Source of the DNA: an uncultured Alphaproteobacteria bacterium
GTDB taxonomy: Bacteria; Pseudomonadota; Alphaproteobacteria; Puniceispirillales; UBA1172
Reading direction: 5' to 3'
NCBI GenBank assembly: GCA_937952245.1
Contig: CALFYS010000100.1
Coordinates: 1 to 62,505, forward strand
DNA: 62,505 nucleotides
Under the pieces are notes generated by a model. That model was given only the letters and a program-made list of their open reading frames with translations. It did not search any database and was not told the origin of the DNA. Shown here piece by piece: positions 35,152 through 42,409 of this stretch. The number at the start of each line of letters is the position of its first letter. The first letter of the stretch is position 1. The translations under genes and the position numbers were made by a program.

Positions 35152-35241
35152 CCATGAAACTTAGGGTTGTATATAATGAAACACTATCGTGAAGGCAATG
35201 AAATAATTGCCCTTAAAGGCTGAAAAACTGCGGCAAAATCG

Positions 35242-35766
35242 TCAGTTTCGCTCCGACATCTCAACAACACGATAGTTTCGTGAAAAACGATCAAGGATCG
35301 CGTTGACGAAATTGCTGTCGCCGCCGCAACTATCGGCAATGGCGGTATATTCGGTAATCACCGTGCGGGCGGGGATATTGGGCGTGTCTCTGAACTCAAT
35401 ATAGGCGGCTCTGATCACGGAACGTTCGACTTCGCCCAAGCGTTCAATCGTCCAGTCATCCTTCAACAACGGCGCGATGGCTTGGTCAATTTCAGCAGCA
35501 TCATGGCTCGCCCCAAAGACGATTTTGGTGTAATGGCCTTCATCAATGCTGGTGATTTCAAATTCTTTCAGCAATTGCGGCAGGAAATGAGTTTTGAATT
35601 CAGGAACAATCTGGGTGGGGTCTTTTTTGCTGGCCCAGCATTGGAAAAGCGTTTGAACAGCGGCGAGGCGCGAAGCGGCACGGCGGCGCAATGATTTTGG
35701 CCGTTTATTGGCATCATCCGCATCATCGGCCTGATCCGTGTCAAATCGAGAATCAAACCCGCTCAT
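35242..35766 (-). CDS. nusB: Transcription antitermination factor NusB
   Basis: RNA-binding factor that with NusE (S10) acts in rRNA antitermination. The 174 residues show an acidic N-terminal extension, then the all-helical NusB domain with RRRAASRLAAVQTLFQCW, ERSVIRAAYIEF and the C-terminal NAILDRFSRNYR. It overlaps ribH by 4 nt (ATGA) and ends the riboflavin operon. The thiL gene, which often follows in relatives, is not here. Confidence 0.95.
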   Translation of the reverse strand: MSGFDSRFDTDQADDADDANKRPKSLRRRAASRLAAVQTLFQCWASKKDPTQIVPEFKTHFLPQLLKEFEITSIDEGHYTKIVFGASHDAAEIDQAIAPLLKDDWTIERLGEVERSVIRAAYIEFRDTPNIPARTVITEYTAIADSCGGDSNFVNAILDRFSRNYRVVEMSERN

Positions 35767-36224
35767 GAATGGTCATCCCCGGCAATGCCGTAAGATTGCG
35801 CCAATTGTGCCATGGCAAGGGCGGCACGCGCCGCATCACCGCCTTTATCTTTGCGGGCAGGATCAGCCCGCTCCCACGCTTGGTCGCCGTTTTCAACCGT
35901 CAGGATACCATTGCCAATCGCCAGCATTTCAGCGGTGGTCAGATCCATGATCCCACGCGCGCTTTCATTGCAGACAATTTCAAAATGATAGGTTTCACCA
36001 CGAATAACACAGCCCAAAGCAACATAACCGTCATAAGGGGCGGCATCTTGACGTTGCGAGGCCATGGCAATAGCCGACGGGATTTCCAATGCCCCGGGCA
36101 CGGAAATTCGGTCATAAACCGCGCCGGCTTCATCCAAAGCTTTCATTGCCCCTGCCGCAAGCGCATCCGCAAGGTCAGTGTAAAAGCGCGCTTCAACAAT
36201 CAAAAAACGAAGTGGTGTTGCCAT
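35763..36224 (-). CDS. ribH: 6,7-dimethyl-8-ribityllumazine synthase
   Basis: Penultimate step of riboflavin synthesis, joining the RibB product with the ribitylaminouracil intermediate. The 153 residues have the family motifs VEARFYTDLADALAAGA, VPGALEIPSAIAMAS, YVALGCVIRGETYHFEIVCN (split as GCVIRGETYHF) and AIGNGILTVEN. The ribosome site AAGGGGA lies shortly before the ATG. It follows ribBA by 11 nt. Confidence 0.97.
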   Translation of the reverse strand: MATPLRFLIVEARFYTDLADALAAGAMKALDEAGAVYDRISVPGALEIPSAIAMASQRQDAAPYDGYVALGCVIRGETYHFEIVCNESARGIMDLTTAEMLAIGNGILTVENGDQAWERADPARKDKGGDAARAALAMAQLAQSYGIAGDDHS

Positions 36225-36235
36225 AAACGATCCCC

Positions 36236-37360
36236 TTAACTGCTGGGGGTGATAGACTGGTAACCGGAGATGGTCAAGCCATAACCGTCAAGACCAATGA
36301 TATTACGCTGGGTGTTTGACAGCAAAATCATATCAGTAATGCCCAAATCCAACAGGATTTGCGCGCCAACCCCATAATTCCTGATCTGGCCTTCGCCTGA
36401 CCCATCATCCATGGAACGTTGTTTGACCAAATCAGATAGCGTGGTTGGGCTTGGCTCGCGCAGCATCACCACAACACCGCGGCCAGCATCCGCCACCGCT
36501 TTCATCGCTGATTGAATTTCAGAACCTGTCCGCCCTGCCCCGGTTTCACCCAAGACATCGGTCATGATATTCATCCCGTGCATCCGCACCAACACCGGAT
36601 CACTGGAAGAAATATCACCTTTGATCAAGGCCACGTGTTCAGCATAACTGGCGGTGTTGATGTAAACGATCATCCGCCAATCGCCGCCAATCTTGGAATG
36701 GATCAGCGTTTCCGCGCCACGTTTAACAATGGTTTCACGTTCCCGCCGCCACGCGATCAAATCAGCAATCGTTCCGATTTTAAGATTATGTTCTTTGGCA
36801 AAGGGAATCAAATCCGGCAGACGCGCCATCGTGCCGTCGTCATTCATAATCTCACAGATCACGCCAGCAGGGGTTGAACCCGCAATCCGCGCAATATCAA
36901 CCATCGCTTCGGTATGGCCAGCGCGCACCAATGTGCCGCCATCGCGTGCCATCAGCGGGAAGATATGACCGGGGGTGGTGATATGATTGGCATCATACTG
37001 GGGGTTGCTGGCCACTTGAATGGTGCGCGACCGATCATGGGCGGAAATCCCCGTGGTGACGCCATCACGGGCTTCAATAGACACGGTAAAGGCTGTTTCA
37101 TGGCGGGATTCATGGCGTTTCTGCATCAACGGCAAGCCCAATTGTTCCACCCGCGCCCGCTCCATGGCAAGGCAGATCAACCCACGGGCATATTTCGCCA
37201 TAAAGTTAATCGCTTCAGGGGTGGCGTATTCGGCCAGAACACAGACATCGCCTTCATTTTCGCGATCTTCATCATCAACCAGAATAAACACCTCACCGTT
37301 TTTAGCGGCGGTGATAATGTCATCAATTGATGACAATTCATAGGATTGCGCGTCAGCCAT
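36236..37360 (-). CDS. ribB: 3,4-dihydroxy-2-butanone 4-phosphate synthase with degenerate GTP cyclohydrolase II domain (RibBX type)
   Basis: Makes the four-carbon unit of riboflavin from ribulose 5-phosphate. From the ATG at 37360 (GAGG upstream; 8-nt overlap with ribE) it has 374 residues. The RibB domain (about 1-205) keeps VDDEDRENEGD and the HTEAMVDIARIAG region. The second domain has the RibA fold pattern (VLVRMHGMNIMTDVLG) but lacks the three zinc-binding cysteines of GTP cyclohydrolase II (C-x2-GD-x7-C-x-C), so it should not make the purine-derived precursor. A real RibA must be encoded elsewhere. Confidence 0.93.
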   Translation of the reverse strand: MADAQSYELSSIDDIITAAKNGEVFILVDDEDRENEGDVCVLAEYATPEAINFMAKYARGLICLAMERARVEQLGLPLMQKRHESRHETAFTVSIEARDGVTTGISAHDRSRTIQVASNPQYDANHITTPGHIFPLMARDGGTLVRAGHTEAMVDIARIAGSTPAGVICEIMNDDGTMARLPDLIPFAKEHNLKIGTIADLIAWRRERETIVKRGAETLIHSKIGGDWRMIVYINTASYAEHVALIKGDISSSDPVLVRMHGMNIMTDVLGETGAGRTGSEIQSAMKAVADAGRGVVVMLREPSPTTLSDLVKQRSMDDGSGEGQIRNYGVGAQILLDLGITDMILLSNTQRNIIGLDGYGLTISGYQSITPSS

Positions 37361-37961
37361 CTTGGCCTCCGTGAAAGGAAATGATACGCGCAACATAGCG
37401 AGCCAGCATATCGACTTCAAGGTTGATCTTATCCCCGACTTTATTTTCACCAAGGGTGGTATGCGTCCAAGTATGGGGGATCACCATAATTCCAAATTGA
37501 TTGCCTTCGACTTCATTGACGGTCAAGGAAATGCCATCCAAAGCCACCGAGCCTTTCGGCGCGATCATCGGCGCAAGATGGCTTGGGGCTTCTAATTTGA
37601 CGCGGTAACTATCGCCATCTTGGTGAATATCCATGATTTCAGCCAGACCATCGACATGACCGGAGACAATATGCCCGCCCAGCTCATCACCCATGGCGAG
37701 CGCGCGTTCAAGGTTGATAGAACTGCCCTCGCCCCATGATTTCAAACTGGTCACCGCAAGGCTTTCTTCGGAAACATCAACGCTGAAATGGGACTTGTCG
37801 CGTTCAACCACCGTCAGGCAAACGCCATTACAGGCAATCGACGCCCCAAGATCAATATTTTCACAATCCCAAGGGGTGTTGATCTTAACCCGAGCGCCGC
37901 CGTCCGGTTTATGCTCCATACTGGTGAGCGATCCAATAGCGGTAATGATCCCTGTGAACAT
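37353..37961 (-). CDS. ribE: Riboflavin synthase (alpha chain)
   Basis: Last step of riboflavin synthesis, a dismutation of two lumazine molecules. From the ATG at 37961 the protein has 202 residues with two lumazine-binding repeats; the conserved MFTGIITAIGSL start, SIACNGVCLTVV and IVSGHVDGLAEI in the first, and SVALDGISLTVNEVEG in the second. An upstream in-frame start at 37976 is less likely. It overlaps ribBA by 8 nt and follows ribD by 64 nt. Confidence 0.96.
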   Translation of the reverse strand: MFTGIITAIGSLTSMEHKPDGGARVKINTPWDCENIDLGASIACNGVCLTVVERDKSHFSVDVSEESLAVTSLKSWGEGSSINLERALAMGDELGGHIVSGHVDGLAEIMDIHQDGDSYRVKLEAPSHLAPMIAPKGSVALDGISLTVNEVEGNQFGIMVIPHTWTHTTLGENKVGDKINLEVDMLARYVARIISFHGGQDG

Positions 37962-38025
37962 GATTGCACTTTCCAAAAATTAGGCCCAAAAATTAGGTGT
38001 TGAGAATGGTGATAGCGGGAAAACT

Positions 38026-39129
38026 TTAGGTTTTAAAGATTTCAATCACATCATCACCAATCATCCGAGTGTCTTCTCGTTTAAAGATACGGCCATCTGA
38101 TAAATCTTCAAGACCAAGTGATGCCATGGCGGCCAAACCATCACCGCCGATCAACCCCGCGGAACGTGTCCAGATCAAACGGTCGATTAATCCTTGGGAT
38201 AACAAAGACGCGATAAACCGCCCGCCAGCTTCCACCATGACGGAGGTGATGCCGCGACCGGCTAAATCTTCCAGCATCAATTTCGGGTCGGGGTAGCCCT
38301 CTTGATTGGCGGTGATCATCACGGTTTCCAAATTATTCACCTGTTGGGCGGCAGGCGTGCTGGCATAGACCAATACATCAGCTTGGTCAGCGCTTGTCGC
38401 CAGAATAGAATCAGCGGCGATATGATTTGCGCTGGCACTGACCACCCGCAACGGCTGGCGGCCTTGATACCCGGGCAAACGACAGGTCAATGACGGGTTA
38501 TCAGCACGGACAGTCCCCATGGCGGTCAAGATCGCGTCATGCTGGCTGCGGAGCAAATGGACATAATCACGGGTGCGCGGGCTTGTGATCCATTTTGACT
38601 GACCATTGGCCAAGGCAATCCGGCCATCAAGACTGGAGGCGATTTTAACCGTCACCATCGGCCTGCCGTGAAGACGCGTTTTTAAATACCCTTCAAGAAT
38701 AGCTTCTGATTCTGCCGCCAACACCCCTTCGGTGACATCAATCCCTGCCGCGCGTAATGCGCTTACCCCTTGGCCTTTCACCCTTGGGTCTGGATCACCC
38801 AAAGCGATCACGACACGGCTGACCCCTGCGGTGATCAGCGCATCAACACAAGGCGGCGTTTGGCCATGGTGGCTACACGGTTCTAGCGTGACATAAGCGG
38901 TGGCATCTTTAGCGGCATCACCAGCATCGGCAATGGCGACGGTTTCGGCATGGGGTCTTCCCCCTGTGGCGGTAAAACCCCGGCCCACCAGAACGCCATT
39001 ATTGACAAGAACACACCCCACCCCGGGGTTTGGCGCGGTTTGCCCAAGGGCATAGCGGGCTTGCAATAATGCCGCCCGCATCCAGCGTTGATCATCAGCA
39101 GGGTTTGCTTTACTCACCGCCGAGTTCAT
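38026..39129 (-). CDS. ribD: Bifunctional diaminohydroxyphosphoribosylaminopyrimidine deaminase / reductase
   Basis: Carries out two early riboflavin steps. The 367 residues have an N-terminal deaminase domain with the zinc site H60-A-E62 and C85/C94 (LEPCSHHGQTPPC), and a C-terminal reductase domain from about 145, with SLDGRIALANGQSKWITS and a VMVEAGGRFIASLL end motif. Its start lies inside the last codons of nrdR (20-nt overlap), so the two are tightly coupled. Confidence 0.96.
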   Translation of the reverse strand: MNSAVSKANPADDQRWMRAALLQARYALGQTAPNPGVGCVLVNNGVLVGRGFTATGGRPHAETVAIADAGDAAKDATAYVTLEPCSHHGQTPPCVDALITAGVSRVVIALGDPDPRVKGQGVSALRAAGIDVTEGVLAAESEAILEGYLKTRLHGRPMVTVKIASSLDGRIALANGQSKWITSPRTRDYVHLLRSQHDAILTAMGTVRADNPSLTCRLPGYQGRQPLRVVSASANHIAADSILATSADQADVLVYASTPAAQQVNNLETVMITANQEGYPDPKLMLEDLAGRGITSVMVEAGGRFIASLLSQGLIDRLIWTRSAGLIGGDGLAAMASLGLEDLSDGRIFKREDTRMIGDDVIEIFKT

Positions 39130-39565
39130 TCTCTACAAAGTTTTCAAAATCTTTGGCTTCAGCGAAATTCCGGTAAACAGATGCGTAACGGATATACGCC
39201 ACTTTATCGAGGCGTGACAGCACTTCCATCACCAATTTGCCAACGGTTTCAGTGGTCGCTTCCGCCTCACCACGCTGTTCAAGCTTGCGGATCATATCGT
39301 TGATGGCGCGGGATACGACTTCAGGGTCAACATCACGTTTGCGCAACGCGATATTCAGCGAGCGTTCCAGCTTATCTCGATCAAAGGGTGATTTTTTACC
39401 GTTGCGTTTGACGACAACCAACTCTCTCAGCTGGACACGTTCAAACGTGGTAAATCGCGCGTCGCATTCCCCACAAAGACGGCGGCGGCGAATTGCAGCC
39501 CCATCTTCACAAGGACGCGAATCTTTCACTTGGGTATCTGCGTTTCCGCAAAAAGGGCAATCCAT
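39110..39565 (-). CDS. nrdR: Transcriptional repressor NrdR
   Basis: Represses ribonucleotide reductase genes in response to ATP/dATP. The 151 residues have a zinc ribbon with C3, C6, C31 and C34 and the basic RRRRLCGECDARFTT stretch, then an ATP-cone domain (VVVKRNGKKSPFDRDKLERS, about 50-69). A GGGAG site lies 9 nt before the ATG. It lies between glyA and ribD, its common place in alphaproteobacteria. Confidence 0.97.
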   Translation of the reverse strand: MDCPFCGNADTQVKDSRPCEDGAAIRRRRLCGECDARFTTFERVQLRELVVVKRNGKKSPFDRDKLERSLNIALRKRDVDPEVVSRAINDMIRKLEQRGEAEATTETVGKLVMEVLSRLDKVAYIRYASVYRNFAEAKDFENFVENELGGE

Positions 39566-39610
39566 GGTTGTATACTCCCAACAACAAGATTGCCCTTTTA
39601 TATACTAAAT

Positions 39611-40885
39611 CTAGTAGATTGGGAAGGCACGGCACAATTTCTGTACTTTTTCTGCCACTGCCGCTTCTACGGTGCTGTTGTCATTGCGGTTGCTGGCAAG
39701 GCCATCAAGGACTTCACCAATCATCAGACCGACCTGACGGAATTCATCAGTCCCGAACCCGCGGGTTGTTGCCGCTGGCGTTCCCAAACGAATACCTGAG
39801 GTGACCATTGGCTTTTCCGGATCAAACGGCACGCCATTTTTGTTACAGGTCATATTGGCATTTTCCAACGCCACTTCAGAGATATTCCCTGTCAGCCCCT
39901 TTGGACGCAGATCAACCAAAACGATATGGTTATCGGTCCCGCCGGAGACAATATCAAAACCACATTCGATCAAGGTTTCGGACAAGACCTTGGCGTTTTC
40001 AATCACTTGATTGATATAGGTCTTAAATTCAGGCTTCAGCGCTTCACCGAAACCAGCGGCCTTACCGGCGATCGCGTGCATCAATGGCCCGCCCTGAAGA
40101 CCAGGGAACATGGCTGAATTGATCTTTTTGCCCAATTCAGGGTCATTTGACATGATCATCCCACCACGGCCACAGCGCAGGGTTTTATGGGTTGTTGAAG
40201 TCACGATATGGGCGTGTTCAATCGGGCTTGGATGGGCACCAGCCGCCACCAGACCAGAGATATGCGCCATATCCACCAAAAGATACGCGCCACAGCTATC
40301 CGCAATTTCACGGAACTTTTTGAAATCAAGAACACGTGGATAAGCAGAACCACCGGCGATAATCATCTTCGGCTTATGTTCATCGGCCAGACGCTGAACT
40401 TCATCAAAGTCAATGCGGGCATCTTCTTGGCGCACGCCATATTGAACCGCGTTAAACCACTTGCCGGACATATTGGGCGCCGCGCCATGGGTCAAGTGAC
40501 CACCAGCCGCCAGCGACATCCCCAAAATGGTATCACCGGGCTGAAGAAGTGCCAAAAACACACCTTGGTTGGCTTGCGCCCCTGAATGCGGCTGAACATT
40601 GGCCCATGCGCAACCATAAAGTTCTTTCAGGCGGTCAATCGCCAGCTGTTCAGCGACGTCAACATATTCACACCCGCCATAATAACGGCGACCAGGATAA
40701 CCTTCGGCATATTTATTGGTGAAGACTGAACCTTGCGCTTCCAAGACAGCCTTACTGACAATATTTTCCGATGCGATCAGCTCAATGCCATCGCGCTGGC
40801 GTGTTAATTCCTGATCAAGTGAAGAAAACAGCGCTGGGTCTGTATCCATCAAATGCGATGTGAAAAAAGATTTCATTTCATTCAT
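39611..40885 (-). CDS. glyA: Serine hydroxymethyltransferase
   Basis: PLP enzyme that interconverts serine and glycine and feeds the one-carbon folate pool. The 424 residues have ELIASENIVSKAV, the PLP lysine K234 in TSTTHKTLRCGRGG, and family motifs HGAAPNMSGKWF and YPGRRYYGGCEYVD. In the lysine motif the usual Gly-Pro after LR is replaced by Cys238-Gly239. It lies between rpiB and nrdR; folate one-carbon units and riboflavin synthesis thus share a transcript. Confidence 0.96.
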   Translation of the reverse strand: MNEMKSFFTSHLMDTDPALFSSLDQELTRQRDGIELIASENIVSKAVLEAQGSVFTNKYAEGYPGRRYYGGCEYVDVAEQLAIDRLKELYGCAWANVQPHSGAQANQGVFLALLQPGDTILGMSLAAGGHLTHGAAPNMSGKWFNAVQYGVRQEDARIDFDEVQRLADEHKPKMIIAGGSAYPRVLDFKKFREIADSCGAYLLVDMAHISGLVAAGAHPSPIEHAHIVTSTTHKTLRCGRGGMIMSNDPELGKKINSAMFPGLQGGPLMHAIAGKAAGFGEALKPEFKTYINQVIENAKVLSETLIECGFDIVSGGTDNHIVLVDLRPKGLTGNISEVALENANMTCNKNGVPFDPEKPMVTSGIRLGTPAATTRGFGTDEFRQVGLMIGEVLDGLASNRNDNSTVEAAVAEKVQKLCRAFPIY

Positions 40886-40927
40886 TGTTCAATCCTCTAT
40901 TCCCAATGATTAATCTGGTCCAATTCA

Positions 40928-41374
40928 TTAATTCGAAATTGTGTTGAGCTTTTCAACACGAGCCGCATGGCGGCCACCTTCAAATTCTGTCGTCAAAAAG
41001 GCTTTTAACGCCTCAATTGCCGTTGTCTCCCCGATCAAGCGTTCACCAAAGGCAATGACATTAGCGTCATTGTGCTGGCGACTTAATTTTGCCGTTGTCT
41101 CATCATGACATAGGGCGGCGCGGATCCATGGAAAGCGATTGGCGGCAATTGATATGCCAATGCCACTGCCGCAGACCAATACGCCTTTAGAATCAGGAAC
41201 TGATTTCATGGCTTTTGCCAATGCCGCGCCATAATCGGGGTAATCCACCCGTTCATCACGCTCAGGTCCTAAATCATGCACAATATGGCCAAGCTCCGTC
41301 AATACCGCCGCCAATGATTGGCGCAGTTGAACCCCCGCGTGGTCGGATGCCATATATATTTCCAAATGTGTCAT
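40928..41374 (-). CDS. rpiB: Ribose-5-phosphate isomerase B
   Basis: Interconverts ribose and ribulose 5-phosphate; ribulose 5-phosphate is the RibB substrate made use of downstream in the same operon. The product of 148 residues shows ASDHAGVQLRQSL, the active-site cysteine in VLVCGSGIGISIAANR and the ALCHD motif. I prefer the ATG at 41374; a GTG four codons upstream (41386) is possible and neither has a strong ribosome site. It is the first gene after the 350-bp spacer. Confidence 0.94.
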   Translation of the reverse strand: MTHLEIYMASDHAGVQLRQSLAAVLTELGHIVHDLGPERDERVDYPDYGAALAKAMKSVPDSKGVLVCGSGIGISIAANRFPWIRAALCHDETTAKLSRQHNDANVIAFGERLIGETTAIEALKAFLTTEFEGGRHAARVEKLNTISN

Positions 41375-41528
41375 TACTTTATTCACGCTTCATTATTTAT
41401 CTTTAAAGGTTGTAAGATCACCGAACCAAAAACAATGCGACAAAACGTGCCCCAAAGCACGATTATGTATAGTTTTGATCAAAATATTATAATTTTATGT
41501 CTAAATTACGCCTAACAATAAAAAGAAA

Positions 41529-41558
41529 ATTATAAAAAGTGTAATTTTTAGGTGACAA
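41529..41558 (-). promoter_or_regulatory. Predicted promoter of the rpiB-glyA-nrdR-rib-nusB operon
   Basis: On the minus strand: -35 TTGTCA (41553-41558), 18-bp spacer, and a perfect -10 TATAAT (41529-41534). Transcription would start near 41522 and leave a leader of about 150 nt ahead of rpiB, with a small hairpin at 41446-41461. No FMN-riboswitch pattern is visible in the leader. Confidence 0.65.
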
Positions 41559-41587
41559 GGCAAAATTTCTTACTTAAGGTTTTTATA

Positions 41588-41689
41588 TTGACCGAGGTTG
41601 GGGAGGTCAAAACCAATAGCGTAAAAGCGCTGCATGTTAAAAATAACATGATGAATAAAATGACGGGTTCTGCCCCGTCATTTTTTTTG
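41588..41689 (+). ncRNA. Candidate structured small RNA (plus strand)
   Basis: Four hairpins in series on the plus strand: TTGACC/GGTCAA (41588-41610), AGCG/CGCT (41618-41631), a perfect CATGTTA/TAACATG stem with an AAAA loop (41633-41650), and an 11-bp terminator stem followed by eight T. The arrangement looks like a short independent RNA of about 100 nt. I could not place a convincing plus-strand promoter, and both neighbouring genes read the other way. Confidence 0.35.
41657..41688. terminator. Terminator between DUF1467 gene and rpiB operon
   Basis: An 11-bp stem (41657-41667 with 41674-41684) with a six-base loop. On the plus strand it is followed by an unbroken T-run; on the minus strand by TTTTATT. 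The minus-strand use, ending the long nuo-to-DUF1467 transcript about 50 nt after its last stop codon, is the simplest explanation, but the better U-tract is on the plus strand. Confidence 0.85.
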
Positions 41690-41739
41690 ATCCTGATCAG
41701 GGCGTATAAACACCCATCCACAGCAAATCACCATAACGA

Positions 41740-41988
41740 TCAGTAATCTTGCGCCATGCGGCGGAATGAAAAAATGTCCGCCGTGATCAACGCGTCCACC
41801 CCAAGCCATAGGATGAAAGCAATCACCGTGGTGGCGGCGGCCTTCTTCCACAAATGAGGTTTTTGCGGGGCGGCGGCATCATGGCCGTCTTCCACCACTT
41901 CGGTTCTTTTGACGCCAAAAGGCAAGGTCATGAAAAACACCCACCACCATAGCAGAATATAAACAACAATGCCGGAAACCGTTCCCAT
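41740..41988 (-). CDS. DUF1467 family membrane protein
   Basis: 82 residues with two membrane segments (about 5-25 and 52-72) and the family-like core WWWVFFMTLPFGVK, with a polar loop rich in Asp/His between. The family is confined mainly to alphaproteobacteria, and nearly always follows the methylmalonyl-CoA epimerase gene, as here (1-nt overlap). Function unknown. Confidence 0.87.
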   Translation of the reverse strand: MGTVSGIVVYILLWWWVFFMTLPFGVKRTEVVEDGHDAAAPQKPHLWKKAAATTVIAFILWLGVDALITADIFSFRRMAQDY

Positions 41989-42395
41989 TAGGCTTGCTCC
42001 AATTCAATCAACGTGCCGTTAAAATCTTTCGGGTGCAAAAACAACACCGGCTTATTATGAGCGCCAATCTTAGGTTCACCATCACCGAGAACCCGCGCGC
42101 CTTCGGCCAAGAGTTGATCCCGCGCCGCCAGAATATCATCAACCTCAAAACACATATGGTGCATACCGCCATCAGGGCTTCGTTCAAGGTATTTGGCAAT
42201 GGGGCTGTTCTCCCCCAATGGCTCAAGCAATTCGATCTTGCTGTTACCGCTGTCAATAAAGACAACGGTCACCCCATGTTCGGGCAAGGGTTGAGGCTGG
42301 GATACTTTAGCCCCCAACACATCACGCCAGCGCGCCGTTGCCGCTTTGAGATCATCCACCACAATGGCAATATGGTTTAGACGTCCAATCATCAT
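41988..42395 (-). CDS. mce: Methylmalonyl-CoA epimerase
   Basis: Interconverts the two stereoisomers of methylmalonyl-CoA in propionate metabolism. The 135 residues form a VOC-fold protein with RLNHIAIVVDDL (metal ligand H8), GGMHHMCFEVDDI and the C-terminal NGTLIELEQ glutamate. A strong AAGGGGGG site precedes the ATG. It sits 14 nt after rnj. The methylmalonyl-CoA mutase and propionyl-CoA carboxylase genes are outside the window. Confidence 0.93.
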   Translation of the reverse strand: MMIGRLNHIAIVVDDLKAATARWRDVLGAKVSQPQPLPEHGVTVVFIDSGNSKIELLEPLGENSPIAKYLERSPDGGMHHMCFEVDDILAARDQLLAEGARVLGDGEPKIGAHNKPVLFLHPKDFNGTLIELEQA

Positions 42396-42409
42396 GCCCC
42401 CCTTTTGAT

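Larger units (their letters stand above)
41387..41739. other. Long intergenic region rpiB / DUF1467 gene
   Basis: A 350-bp gap without a credible coding region. From low to high coordinates it holds a small hairpin in the probable rpiB leader (CGTGC/GCACG, 41446-41461), a very AT-rich tract, a minus-strand promoter (41529-41558), three consecutive hairpins (41588-41650) and a terminator hairpin (41657-41688). The 64-residue plus-strand reading at 41552-41746 runs through the hairpins and was not accepted as a gene. Confidence 0.7.

Noticed and set aside
41374..41528. FMN or glycine riboswitch in the leader of the rpiB-glyA-rib operon
   Set aside because: The leader has one small hairpin and AT-rich sequence; none of the conserved core segments of either class is visible.
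41552..41746. Plus-strand reading frame of 64 residues in the long gap upstream of rpiB
   Set aside because: It runs through three hairpins and a terminator, has no ribosome site and shows no recognisable protein features.
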